A stretch of 64,000 bases of DNA from Chaetorhynchus papuensis (Eukaryota > Chordata > Aves > Passeriformes > Rhipiduridae): positions 310,001 to 374,000 of the forward strand of contig VWYX01000214.1 of assembly GCA_013396525.1 (NCBI GenBank), given 5' to 3'. A program made the position numbers and the translations under genes. A model generated the notes under the pieces. It was not told where the DNA came from and did no database searches. It saw only the letters and a program-made list of their open reading frames with translations. Position 1 is the stretch's first letter. Each line of letters starts with the position of its first letter. This document shows positions 1-12,200 of this stretch, one piece after another.

Positions 1-1094
1 GGCTCTTCAGCCCACATCAGCCCTGTAATGCCACATCTTCACTGGTTAAGCTCAGTCTGGCTGTCCTGTGCCTGCCTGTTCCTCCAGCTGCACCACAGGC
101 ATCACCTCTCCCTCGCCAGCCCAGCTGGCTTTTACATCTCCTTGTTATTCTTTCCCACCTCCTTCCTTGCTGATCTCTCCACATGACACACGCTTATCTA
201 GCCCAGCTTGTCCAGGCATCTCCTCGAGCCCACACTTAAAAAAGAAATCCCTCTTGCCAGATCCCCAACAGGAAGCAATCTGATTTCCCAGCAGCCTGGT
301 GAGGGATGGTGTGTGAGTATTTATGTAAGTGATATATGTGTCTGTATAAACATGCATGCACTTAGGTGAACACGCATGGATTTTCTATTCTTTCCTTAAA
401 GGTGACCTTCAGGGAAACAAAATTAACTCTTCCTATCTTAAAACATCTCATGTCCAGGTTCTCCAGAGCAGGCAAAACTCCACAGCCCACCTCAGAGTTC
501 TGGTTGTACTCATCTCCACTATGATGCTTACAGGAAGACACTACTTCTTTCTCAAATGTTCAGGTGAGCACCAAAACAGCTCATTTTGAAATTCACATCA
601 CTGCTGCCATGGAATTAGCAGCTTTTTGCTAAAAACTGCTCTTGCTTCAGACTAACTGCAAACCTGAGCAAGTGTAACTGCACGTGTTACACGGTCACAC
701 CCACCCATGGGCTCATTTCACTGGCCAAGCATAAATACAGAACTTGGGGTTACTCAACTTTTTAAAACTTTTTTTCAATTTAATTTTAAGGAAGTCCAGC
801 TTATTGTCTGCCCGGTTTCCTAACACTTAGAAATTCCATGGGACTGCTGAAGAAAAGAACAGGATGGGTACTACAACTGGTTTATAATGCAGCATTTGTG
901 CATTGGTTTGCTGCATGCCTGGAAACGAGCATTAGGAAAATCAGCACTAATGACCATCCTTTGGGGAAAAGCATCTAAAATCCACGCAAGGCCTCCCATT
1001 TTTACTCTTAAGGAAGACCATCAGCTTGACAAGCTGCAAAGACCAACCACTCTCCCAGGAATCATTAAGAAATAAAATAAACAGTGGTCCTATT

Positions 1095-1273
1095 AAAAAA
1101 AAAAAAGAAGGGGGAAAAGGAAAGAGGGGGGAAGGAAGAGAAGAGGGAGTGATGAAAAGAGAGGAAGAGAAGGAGGGAGAGGGAGGGAAGGGCAGGGGAA
1201 AGAGGGGAGAAGAGAGAGGGAAAAAGAGGAAGGGGGGAAAAAATGAGGAAAGAAGTAAAAAAAAGAAAGAAGG
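1095..1273. repeat. Purine-rich (GA/GGA) low-complexity tract
   Basis: About 179 bases with only five pyrimidines (1150, 1153, 1193, 1244, 1256), starting with a 12-base A run and continuing as GGGAAA/GGAAGA-type sequence. In the minus-strand pre-mRNA this becomes a long C/U tract. Open frames on both strands here are compositional artefacts. Confidence 0.93.
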
Positions 1274-3021
1274 CAATTTGCAACCAGAAGAGTAAGAGTG
1301 AGTAAATAACCTTAAAAGGGGCCAGGAAAAGTAAATCTTAAAACAGCAGATAGTTCAGACACTTGCAAATTTGACCTAAGAGTCAGTTTCGTGTCTCCTT
1401 TCTTGGGGACTACCATGGGAATGAGGAGGAGTTGAAAGCTGGATTGTTTTTTTGACAGGGCCCAATGCTGAACTCCTCACATGTGTATTTTTCTATTGTG
1501 CTTTGCCCAGAAGTCTCCCTGATCTGGTATCTCTGTTTGACGTGGTAAGAAAGGAGGATTTGAGTCAACAGGAAACAGTGACATGAAAGGCTTTGCAGCA
1601 AGTGGCAGCCACAGGAGGAAATCACATTGCACCATTCCTGGACTGGGATCAAGATGAATAAAGTCTCAGAGCAATTGTTACTGTAAATGAAAGAAACACT
1701 TGGAGGAAGCAAAATCCATGGGATCAGGCGGGTTAATTTCAAGGCTGGCCTACACCTAGAGATTAATCCTGTCAATTTGCATGCAAGAGAGCTGTCTTTT
1801 TTATTTTTATTGGCTTTTAAAAAAAATTTATTTATTTTAATTTCAGTTTTCCATCCCTATTTCTTCACCTATTAACAGGGCAAGGGCTGTTGGAAGCACA
1901 GCAGTGGTTGACAGTAGCTATATATACCCATTATATTCTTTCATTGTCTCAGGGGGTTTTGTGGGGCTTGAAGAAAGTCCCTGACTGCAAAAGCCACCAA
2001 AAAGGACAATCCACACACTGGTTGCAAACACTGAAATCCATAACAAGCATCACTTTAGCCCTTTGTCCTCACCAGTGCTACAAGCTGTTTTGGATCCTCA
2101 TACCCTTCCTCTTTGTCATCACAGGGGAAGAAAAAAATCCAGATTTTATTAAAAGAGAATCCTTTCCCTCCAGTGTGATGGCCAAATTCTATCCTCTTCT
2201 ACTCATAGTTGATGTCCATGTACAACCCACACAAGACCAAAGATCTCTGAAGACGCTTGGGACCTTATCTCCAATCACAAGGGTCCAATTTACCCCCCTG
2301 AAAAATCAGCCTGGCTCAGGAATTCCACTTAGTTTGCACTTTGTCTTTTTGGAAATAATTCATGCACACAACTCTCTTAGAAAATCAGCTTTGGGCAGAA
2401 TCCCAGTTCACTGAAGCCAAAGGGTTTCCCCAAATAAACAGTCATTTTTCCCTGTTTTGGCAATTTATGCTTTGCAGAGCAGAAGGCAGGCTTTCCAAAT
2501 CATCCCCAAACAGAGACAGCTGTGTCACTGCTTCCCAGAGAAACTTCATTGTTTCCAAAAAGAGTAGCAGGGCTTAGGGAGCTTGCAAGCAAATTATTAC
2601 AAGATAATTACAAGAGCTGGCAGGCTCTCTCAGTGCTCCCAATGTTCTCCCTTCGTGGTCCACAACCCCCACACAAAGCAAATCTGCCCCAGGTCTTGCT
2701 GGGAGCAAGCAAATAAACCGTGATTTCTCAGCACTGGGCTCCAGAAAGCCACATGTCCAACTCCCCAGCAGTGCAAGCGGCCATCTGTATCTGGGTCAGG
2801 GCACTGCAAAGCACGAGATCCGGAGGAGGAATAATAAACACGTTTGTAACTGAATATTTATCAGTTAGTAGGACTAACACAGCCACGCCTCACTCTTAGA
2901 TGCTGCCCTGTGAGGGAATTCCTGTCCTCCATACCCAGCCCTCCACAGAATCTATGAATTCCTGTTGGAAACCCTTTCCCTCCCTCACTGGGGCCTTCAA
3001 CATCTTCATGAGCAGAAGCAG

Positions 3022-3290
3022 AGGGGCAGGCACTGATCTCTTCTCTCTGGTGCCCAGTGACAGGATGCGAGGGAATGGCCTGAAGTCGTGTCAGGGGAGG
3101 TTTAGGTTGGCTATTAGGAAAAGGTTCTTCACCCAGAGGGTGTTTGGGCACTGGAACAGGCTCCCCAGGACACCAAGCCTGGCAGAGCTCAGGCACAGAG
3201 TGTGATTCTTGTGGTGTTCGGTGCAGGGCCAGGAGCTGGACTCAGTGATCCTGACTGGGTCCCTTCCAACTCAGCATATTCTATGATTTC
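3022..3290 (+). mobile_element. CR1 LINE fragment (3' end)
   Basis: Shows the CR1 end signature: CACTGATCTCTTCTCTCTGG, CAGTGACAGGATGCGAGGG, AAAAGGTTCTTCACCCAGAG, then GGAGCTGGACTCAGTGATCC and a terminal TATTCTATGATTTC. An internal deletion removes part of the region after the CCAAGCCTGGCAGAG block. It is opposite to the gene's direction. Confidence 0.88.
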
Positions 3291-6200
3291 ATACCCAGCC
3301 CTTCACAGAATCCATACATTCTATGAGTTCCCGCTGGGAATGCCTCCCCTCTACCTCCTGCCCCTGAAACAAGGCAGCAGCGCTGCACCCTCCCGAGCTG
3401 CCAGCTGCTCCCAGCTCCGAGGGTTAAGGAGGGCAGGCTGTCCAGGGGGGTTACACATGGTTTCAAACCCAGGGAGGATCACAGGTGTCCTGTGAACCGG
3501 CTCAGCATGAAGCAGTCACCTTAACAACCCTTTTACAAACACGTGTGTGAGCACAAGAGCAGATCTAATGAGCTCAGCCCCAAATTTCCGGACAAAGCCA
3601 CTCAGGCCTGACTGCAACGGAGCAAGGCAGTGACTGATGTCAGGTGAAGATTTGGTCCTTTGATTTCAAATCACAGCAACTACATCAAGGAACACCTCTG
3701 CCCCACGCTGGCTCAGCTGGAAGCCCATGCACAGTATAGGTGATGGCCATGGCATGGCCCAGGACTCCCAAGCAGAGAGGCAGCAGGTTTTACAGCCAGC
3801 TGCTCGCCGAGCAGTGCTGCTCTGTGAGCTGTTCCTCCTCTCCCTGCTTCAGTGGCTGTGGAAGTGCCCACCAACCCCAGGAACCACTTCTGCCTCAGGG
3901 AACCAAGCCACAGACAGCACATCCAGCCCTGGGGCTACCCAAATGAGGGGACCACTGTGTGATGCAGCTGAAAGGCTGAGAAGGGGAAGGTTTCTTTCTT
4001 CTGCTGGTTTTGGGTAGTTTTTTAAGCTAGGAGGAGGTGCAGTGAAAATTAAGCCAACTCCGAATGGGCATAAGCTGCATGTGGGATGTCTCCTCCGGGC
4101 TGGGCAGCTGGTGAACACATTTCTGAGAATCTCAGGTCACTTCCCCACACCAGGCTCGTTTTCAGCTCCTTTCGTAAAGAGTCACCAACCACTGTCACCA
4201 CCACGTAAATGGGGCAGTTATCATTGGTTATCACCCCACCACGCTCTGATGCTGCTGACACTGGGCACCATGAGGCTCCCTGCAAGGCCACTGCAACAAG
4301 GCACATACACAATGCCCAGAGAATCATAAATTGGCTCTTGCCATTTGCATAAATAAACTCTGCAGGGTCCCTCAGGGTGAAGGCAGCCCTGGCACACGGG
4401 TGCACGGCGCAGCATCAACGCTGAGCTCATTCCAGAGGAGCTCAACAACAACCACAAACCAGGGCGAGCTGAGGGGAGTTGTGGGTTCCCACTTGCCCCA
4501 GGGAAAAAAAGCCCCAAAACTAAACAAAAACCCCGAAATCTGACTGCATCCTCCAAATTCCCACCCCTATTTTCTTAAACACTTGGCTGAAATTTCAAGC
4601 TCATACGCTGGAGAGTTTTTGTAACAGGCAAATTCAGCCATTTGTCTGGAACAATGCATCTTCTGGGGTATTCAAGTGAACCATACACACATCCTTCCTC
4701 CTCACCCCCTCCCTGCAAGACACCCTAATTCACAGCAGCATTACACTATTAGCTCATCTTTTCACTAGAAACTTTCACACAGGGTATGTGTAAAAGGATG
4801 ATTATTCTTATTCACCTGTGTCTGTTCCATTTGAAACAACACCAGACCCAAATTAGAAAAAAAAAACCCCAAAACTCAGATAAGTCGACCAATTATGTGA
4901 AAAAAAAAGTCTGGTTTTTTAATCCCAACTAAAAAAAAGGACACTTGGAGCATCATTAAAATAAGATATTAAAAGGATAAAAAACAAATTGAAAGAAGAA
5001 GCAAAACAAAATCTTCCCCTCCAGACCTTTTAAAATGGTACAGAAAACTACATAACCACTCCTTCCCACCTGAAAGATTAAAAGAATTCAAAGGACTGGC
5101 TGAACTTAGAGGGGAATAAATTGAGAAATAAGGAACTAGAGTGTATGACACTGTAGACATATCTGTTAATCAAAGATTTATAGGACATCTGCCCCCCTCA
5201 GCTGGCTGCTGGCATCTTGGTGTCTCAGAAGAGAATAGCCCGGTAAATACCATGCTTTTTTTACAGCCTTCAGTTCAAAAAGGCTACTGACATGGATGTT
5301 TTCAGTTTAGAGTGACCAACCTGCAACAGCTCTTCCCATTTTACAAAATACTGAGCTCTGCACTATCTGCTGGCTCAGGCAGGGCTAGGGAAGGCTAGAG
5401 ACGTCTGTGAGCTCAGCCAAAGGTCTTCACGAAAATTAAGAGTGCCAAAACACCCAAAAGCCACTTGGAAACAGCTTGCTGTGAGGGCGTGTGCATCACC
5501 TTCTCACCTTAGAACATCACCTGGAAAGCAATATGGATTCAAAGAGACTGAAACCTAAAGCACCACTGGCTCACACCTCAGTTAGTTACCTCTTCTATGA
5601 GCTTAGATTGCCTTTTTTTTCTCCCCCTTCCTCCTCAATACTGACTGACACCTGCTTCCTCAGGCTGCTTCAGAGCTGCTTCCATTTTGATCCCTTTTTA
5701 TGCCGCAACTTCCTTGATTTTAAGGCCAAAAAAATATTAGTTTCACATACTGTGGCTAACCATAGGCAACACACTTGGCTACCCTTGCACTGAGCTTGAT
5801 TTGTCCAAGCTACAGTCTGTCCCCTAAGCCACTGCAGATGGAGACAGGCATTTATTTCAGCTTCATGAAAATGCAAATATCCAAAGTCCCTCAACCATCT
5901 GGGGTCAGAAAGTTACACTGGGGAACTACGACACGACAATGGCAGCTGACCCTTCCAATCCTCCAGCTCATGTTTTCACCTCAGCTCGCATCGCCTCAGT
6001 GCGCAGCCCAAGTGTGGACGCCCAGCAAAGTTCACAGATTAGAGTCAGAAATGTCAGTCTGATCTTGTTTCACCTCCTGCCTTGCAAAAAACACCCCAGC
6101 CTCGAATGTTCCTGCAACGAAGTGACCACTGCAAGGAGTCACTGAACATGTCAGAAAAAGCAGAGCCTTTCTGAGCAGGCCGCGGAGGCCTCGCACGTCT

Positions 6201-8795
6201 GGTTCACTGACAACTGGAACCAGCAAACACTTCGGGGGTTTTTGGTGGATTTGAACACTGTCAAACCACAGAAAGATGCACTTTGGGCCAGCCTGCTTTT
6301 GTTCGGTGCTAGATGGGACGAGAGCCAGAGGAGAGCAGAAACTGGCTGTCCCTGCTGTGGTCACAGAACCAACATGAGGGCACCATGGCGCACACACCTG
6401 CAGGAGCTGCACCAGAGAGTGACGGTGGAAGAGAAAATTCCCCTACCTCCCTGTCCAAAAACCCCCAAAAACCAACCCACCACCCCAGCTAAAGCATAAC
6501 TCAAGCTCCTTCAAGCCTTACTTGCAGAGCCTTCCAGGAGAGTGGTTTGGGGCTAACATGGCCCATGGAGAGTGGTTTGGGTCTCAGCTCTCAAGAATGA
6601 GAGAAAAAGTCTCAGTGCTTGCAGAAAAGCATCCAAGACGTGCATTTGGCTGTCACATGAATGCATGGATGGAGTTGTGCCTCCACGACATGCCGCACAG
6701 GGAATGCTGGGGGTTCAGAGCCTGGGAGTGGATCAAAGCCATCCTCTCTGCTACCTGTCAGTGCCTTGCAAAGAGAACATCAAAGAGGCCTCACTGCTTC
6801 CTGAACGCCCACCAGCACACTCCAAAGTCTGTGTCAGGGCACTTGTTCATCTCCCAGAGTCCCAGGAAAGCTGTCACTGCCACTGCAGCCTCCCTCACCT
6901 CCACCACACCGCGCTCTGCCCTCTGCTCTAACCACTTGGTGACACTGGAGTCACTGGTGGACAACCAGGCTGATGCTGATGATCCCCTGGAGGAATCATG
7001 ACCGAGGACTCCCCTGGACAAACAAGGGCACTTAGACCTCCCTTGTGGCACCTGGGGGCAAGGGATGGGCGAGCTGCCACTTCTCAGTCCCACCACTTTG
7101 GCTCGTGGGCCCTCACTTGAAAATGATGTCCTTGTTGAAGGCTCCGGGTCAGCTCTAACACTTCTAGGAGGTGAAATACAGGCTCTTCTCTCTAAACAAC
7201 TGGGTGACCCATGGCAAGATGCCCACGCAGACCCTGGCAGAACTGCCTGAGTGCCCCAAGAGCCAGTGGAGATGCAGAGAAACCTTCCCCTTCCATGCTG
7301 ATCAGCCCGCAGCCAGTGAAGGGGACAAGAAGCTGCATGCCAAACAGCAGGCTGCCCTCGTAAAATGGGACCAGTTCCATGATTATACTGTCCTGGTGTC
7401 CCAGGCCAGTCGCGCCTGGCTTAAATAGCACCCTGCTCGTTATTATCTTGAAGGATGCTCGTTATAGAAAATCACATCCCTCTGCCAAGTTCTCATGTCT
7501 CACTATTTTTGGAACAACAGGGGCAGGCTCTGAGCCTCAGCAACTGTCAGCAGAGCCAGAGGGAAAGCAAATCCATATAACGATCAGGATGGCTGACGGG
7601 GACAGTGCTGGGAACAGCATCGCCTGGGGGACAGTCCCCTGGAAGGACCCTTTGGTCATGAGAAAAGGGATAAGGGCAATAAACATAAAACCCAGAAGCT
7701 ATTCGACACTACTTGCATGGGAAGCTGATCTCCCCCAGCCCTCTTTATTCTCATGCATATGAGTGGAGACAAAAGGATTTAAAAGCAAACCACCTGGGCA
7801 GGAAGGATGGCTCCTAAACCCCAAAGAAGACAGGACCTACTTACTGCAAGCTGATTTTAATTAAAACATTCCAGGATTCACATTCCCCAGGATTACATTA
7901 CTGACTTAGCTATTTATATATATAGCCTCTTTCACCCCTCCTAGGACAGTATTGTTGAGGTGTTGGATGACACCAGTGTCAGGTAAAAGGAAACAAACAC
8001 TTTTTGGTGCTTGTGACCCCCTAATGCAGGATCTGCGGTTATCCACAGGTCCCAACACCTGTCAGCAACTCACAGATTACTGGAGAGGAAGCATAATCCT
8101 CTCTGACACTAAAGAATTATTCTAGGGCCCTAGAAAAAGCAGAGGTAAATGGCTTAGGCAAGGTCGAAAGCTCCCAAGGCAAGACCTTCAATTAAAAAAA
8201 ATTTAAAATTTGAAAAAACAGAGACGTGGTGAGCAAGGAAGACCTCCCACAGATGCAGCTGGAGCAGGACTTTAATTGCCCCCCTGCAATGGAGCAGTTG
8301 GACTCTCCTTGTCTTTCACAGGAAAGGAATCCAGAGGTGCAAGTCCAAAACTGCCCAGCCCAGTGCTGGGCACACAGATGGCTCCATCCAGCCTCTGCCA
8401 GCCTGCTAAGCTGCTGCTATTTCATCTTTAGGCTCTGAAAACTGTGACCCACACCAGGCAGAGCCAGCCCTTGCAGCTCCTACCACCTAGTGGCTGCAGG
8501 ATTCAGCCCTGCTGGAACGAGGAGGGGGTCAGGCAGCCTCAGCCCACCCTGGGCAAACAGAGCCGCCCTTGCTGGCGGGCATCACTTACACTGCAGCTGA
8601 GACTAAAGCAGGCTCACACTGAGCACAGAGCCAGCACAAGAGAACAAAAAAACCTCTCTGAAAACCATCAGTGGCTAATGTAAGCTCAGAAAAACCTCAG
8701 CCAGCTCTAAAATAGGCAAGCAGAAGTAGCAGCAGTGTAGATGAACTCGGATAATGCACTACTGTTTCGGGCACTTTGTGCCTGCTCAGCTAATC

Positions 8796-8950
8796 ATAGA
8801 ATCACAGAATGGTCTGGGTTGGAAGAGATGCTAAAGATCATCTAGCTACAACTCTCCTCTCCTGTACAGGGACACCGTTCACCAGACCAGGTTGCTCAAA
8901 GCTTCATCCAGCCCGGCCTTGAACACTTCTAGGGATGGGCATCCCTGGAA
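8796..8950 (-). mobile_element. CR1 LINE fragment (3' end)
   Basis: Reverse-complement CR1 end: ATCATAGAATCACAGAATGG, TTGGAAGAGATG, GGACACCGTTCACCAGACCA, GAACACTTCTAGGGATGGGC. The similarity fades after about 8950. Confidence 0.88.
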
Positions 8951-9199
8951 TAATGCTACATTCCTGGCACCACACATCACAGCGTGCAGCACAGACATGT
9001 CCCAGGCTGTTAAAGTCACCCCCAGGCTGCTTAAGCCAGGGGAAGAGTTTGCTGGTGTGGGTGGGATATTGTAAAAGAACCGGAATTCAAATGGCTCTGG
9101 ATCCAGCCAAATCCTCAGACCCTACGAGTGCTCTGTCCTCAAACTGCAGCAGCATCTCAGGTACTTCCAAGAGCCTTCCTTTTAGTTTCCATGATTTCT

Positions 9200-9440
9200 T
9201 CTTGAACTGGGAGAGGGGAGGCCATAACTGGACACCCCTGTTCTAGGTGCAGCCTCGCCAGTGCCAGGCAGAAGGGATAATGACTCTCCCGAGCTCCTGA
9301 AGCAGCCCAGTCCATAATTTAGCTCACATTCCATGGGGCTTCACTGCTGGCTCATACTGAGCCTGGCACCTACCATAAGCTCTGTCTGCCTTCCAGCTGG
9401 GCTACTGCTCTGCCAGTCAGTCCCAGCTTGTCCTGATCTA
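9200..9440 (-). mobile_element. Old CR1-like internal fragment
   Basis: Diverged but recognisable: CTGTTCTAGGTGCAGCCTCG, CCAGTGCCAGGCAGAAGGGA, CACTGCTGGCTCATACTGAG, resembling the reverse complement of internal CR1 sequence. It may be the upstream part of the copy at 8796, separated by unrelated sequence. The limits are approximate. Confidence 0.55.
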
Positions 9441-9749
9441 TGGGATCAGGCTCTGACTTGGCCTTGACAAATGGTAAGAAGCCTCAAAATGGCTAGTTCT
9501 TGAAAAATTACTAAAGGCAGGCCCGGTAGGTCATTATGTATCCAGGATCTCCATGGCAGCCAGAAGCTGTGCTTTGTTTTTTACAACATGAACCATTAAT
9601 ACCACATTTTAAGAGTCTGGGCTGTAACTGTGATACATGTGATGTGGTTTCCAAGTAACTGCAAACTGGGTATTTGTGCTACCATGCCCCCAGTCCACAG
9701 CTCTTTAAATATGGCTGCAGGATGACATTTTGAATAAGTGGTTACTCTT

Positions 9750-9786
9750 TTTATATATATAATGGTTTATATATATATGTATATCT
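9750..9786. repeat. TA-rich dinucleotide runs
   Basis: Two interrupted TATATATA runs around a short unique spacer (TTTTTATATATATAATGG and TTTATATATATATGTATATC). Confidence 0.85.
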
Positions 9787-10289
9787 TTTTCTGACAAGGT
9801 CTTGCTAATGGAGGGGATAATCCCCATGCCATACAAAGAATAAACAGAAACCCCAAGTTTGTATCAGCCTGGTTAAGACCTCGTGGAAGGATTGTGTCCA
9901 GTGAATACCCTGGTGTTGCAATCATTTTTCTACTATAGCAAAGCAGTTTAATTGTGCTTTTATAAGCAATTTAAATCTGGTTATTCTGGACTGAAGTGGG
10001 TGTCACTGAGTGCAGACCGTGGGCAAAAGATGTCATGAGCCATCTACTTTTTTTTTTTTGCAAACATTTCCCTTTTTGGTGGTGTTTAACAACAGAGGAA
10101 AAGGGGTTCTGTTACAGACAATCCAGACAATGAAGCAAAGTGGGATTCAAGTAAAAGAGGAACCCAGGAAAGACTGGAAATAGCCGGGTCCTGCTATACA
10201 AGGGTCCCTTGGTACCATTTCAAGGACTGACCAGCTCTGTGTTCAGGGCACCAAGGGCTGAGGGGTTCTTCCCTCTGCTCCTCTGATGT

Positions 10290-10520
10290 CAAGCTGGTCC
10301 AGAAATTCCTGTTCCAGGCTGCTCTACTGTTTAGCAACCTCCTTTTAATTTCCAGTCTAACTGTACCCATGGCCAGTCTAGACTCATTTAATCTTAGCCA
10401 GCATCTTGACAGCTTTGTTTCCCTCCTCAGTGTTTGACATCTGCAGACATCAATCAGATCCTCTTTTTGCCTTCAATTTGCCAGTCTAAACAGGCTGAGT
10501 TCTCCCCTTTTCTTCCTCTT
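10290..10520 (-). mobile_element. Old CR1-like fragment
   Basis: Resembles a worn reverse-complement CR1 segment: CTGTTCCAGGCTGCTCTACT, then AACCTCCTTTTAATTTCCAG, and CATCAATCAGATCCTC followed by TCTAAACAGGCTGAGTTCTC. Divergence is high and the limits are approximate. Confidence 0.6.
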
Positions 10521-12026
10521 TGCAAAAGAGTCTGCAATTACTTCACCAGCCCAGAAGACTTTGCCTGCACCCACAGCAGACCGCATTCAGTTTTTCTGAA
10601 CATGACAAACGACGCTCACAGAGCAACCTTGAATCTTCCCCAGGTTCAAGGGAAACGCTCTACACAGCTCAGGAGCACACTTGCTGTTTTCACATCTACA
10701 CTGCAAATTCCGTCAGCAAAGCCAGAGCAAAGGCCACAGCAACGAGTGGCAAAACCCACATTTGACCTCAAACAGAACACATCGATACTGAACATTTCCA
10801 ATACTTCAGGAAAGCCATTACAAGTTGAAATACCATGAAATAGAAGTTTCCTTGGTTACTAGTGACAACAGTGAGCTTTAAGTTTTATTTCTGCTATACA
10901 GCACAGCTGCTCCGTGAAGCGTGTGAGCTGCGTATTAAAAAAACCCCAACACAAACCATTCAATTTCAATTAGGTGAGTCTACCCAAGGGCTCCACCCTA
11001 AATGAGCACAGTTCTTCACCTCCAGAGCTGGCTGTTGCATCACCCCAGTGAAAAGAGAAATGGGTGGGTGGCTGAATACATTTGTCTGCTCTTTTTTTGT
11101 TGTTTTTTTAAAGTATTTTGGGTTTATGTAGGAGGAGCAAAGCTGCAATTAAAAGGGCAAGTTTCTCCTGCCTCTTGTAAGAGGAAAACAAGCTCTACTG
11201 CCCTTTAGCAAAGAACAAAATGCAACTGGAAAGGAGCTCAGGCAGTTTAAAGGATCTACACTGCAGAAAATGCTTTGGTCCTAATAACAGCTTAGCTGAG
11301 GGACTCCCAAATTCACCTTGTGGCCACTGCCTCCATCTCAGCCACTCCTCCCTCCACCACCCACACCAGCCAAAGGCTTCCAGCCAGCAGCTCACACCAA
11401 CTGAGGCTCCTAGGCAGGCACTCAGCACAGGGCACAAGGGACAGCAATGCTGCCATTTGTCTTCCCCACACAAAAAGAAATACCAACCATACACAGATCT
11501 GACCTGGTGTCCACCCATGTCAGGCGGACCCTTTCCAGGAACCCCAGAAGGATCTTTTATTCATTTCTGAGCAGTCTAAAAAGGCTGGCAGAGACAGGAG
11601 GCTACCTCTGGTTCCAAGTACAAATCTTTAAGTTTGCAGACAACTCAATGCAAATACAGTCCAGTTAAAAATTCAGGCAGCAACAGAGCAGAGCCTGAGA
11701 TCTCAGAGCAATCAGAGGACACTGCAGGTGTGTAGACATTTGCAGTTGGAAACATTCAATGGCACAGAGATGTTTCTAGGGAAGACACAAAGAAAGGCTT
11801 TGTGCCTTACCAATTTGTTAGGGAGCTTAGAAAAAGCCAGGATTTTGTTTGCCAAAAGCCCAGCAGATGTTAAGAGGTGGAATAGAGCAGAGTGCTCTGT
11901 TCATCCTCGAGCAGAGAGGTTTCTCCTGGGTCTGAAGTGGACTTTTGTAACAGGCCAGGGGCCAAATACCCAACAGGGTTCCTCAGCGTCAGGAGGAAGG
12001 CTGGCCTGTGCCTGGGCTATACTTAC

Positions 12027-12200
12027 AGGAGTCTGGAAGCAACAGTAGAGCTTGGTGAGGAAGGGGTGGTTCCTTGCTAAGGAGAGGATGCGTTTCTCGG
12101 TCATGGTGCATTCAACATCGTCATCCTGCAGAATGACGTCCTTCTTCAGCACCTTCACTGCATAGAGCTTCCCATTCTCTTTCATCTTGGCAAGCATCAC
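12027..12200 (-). CDS. PRKCH: PRKCH coding exon 9 (kinase N-lobe)
   Basis: A 174-nt exon of exactly 58 codons. It begins VMLAKMKENGKLYAVKVLKK, whose final AVKVLKK contains the catalytic ATP-binding lysine. Helix C follows with the salt-bridge Glu in CTMTEKRIL, then NHPFLTKLYCCFQTP. The acceptor is TTTTGGTTTAG/GTGATG and the donor is a consensus ACTCCT/GTAAGT. The next exon (expected to begin near DRLFFVMEF) was not found in the 12 kb to the left, so that intron is longer than the window shows. The sixth residue (Met, codon 12185-12183) aligns with human Val374. Confidence 0.97.

Larger units (their letters stand above)
1..12026 (-). other. PRKCH: PRKCH intron 9, partial
   Basis: Non-coding. 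It begins at the GTAAGT donor (12026-12021) and runs off the left edge. I looked for the next kinase exon in reverse complement and did not see it. Contents noted separately: a purine-rich tract, several CR1 fragments and short AT runs. The rest looks like unique intronic sequence with no supported gene. Confidence 0.85.

Noticed and set aside
947..1276. Overlapping open frames rich in Ser/Pro/Phe or Lys/Glu/Gly.
   Set aside because: They are products of the purine-rich low-complexity tract, open on both strands.
1890..2414. 174-codon open frame on the plus strand.
   Set aside because: It lies in the intron, has no recognisable domain or coding texture, and shows no splice or promoter context. 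This length is expected by chance in 64 kb.
4343..4350. ATTTGCAT octamer (POU-factor site).
   Set aside because: A single 8-base match is expected by chance in a window of this size, and I see no neighbouring motif cluster.
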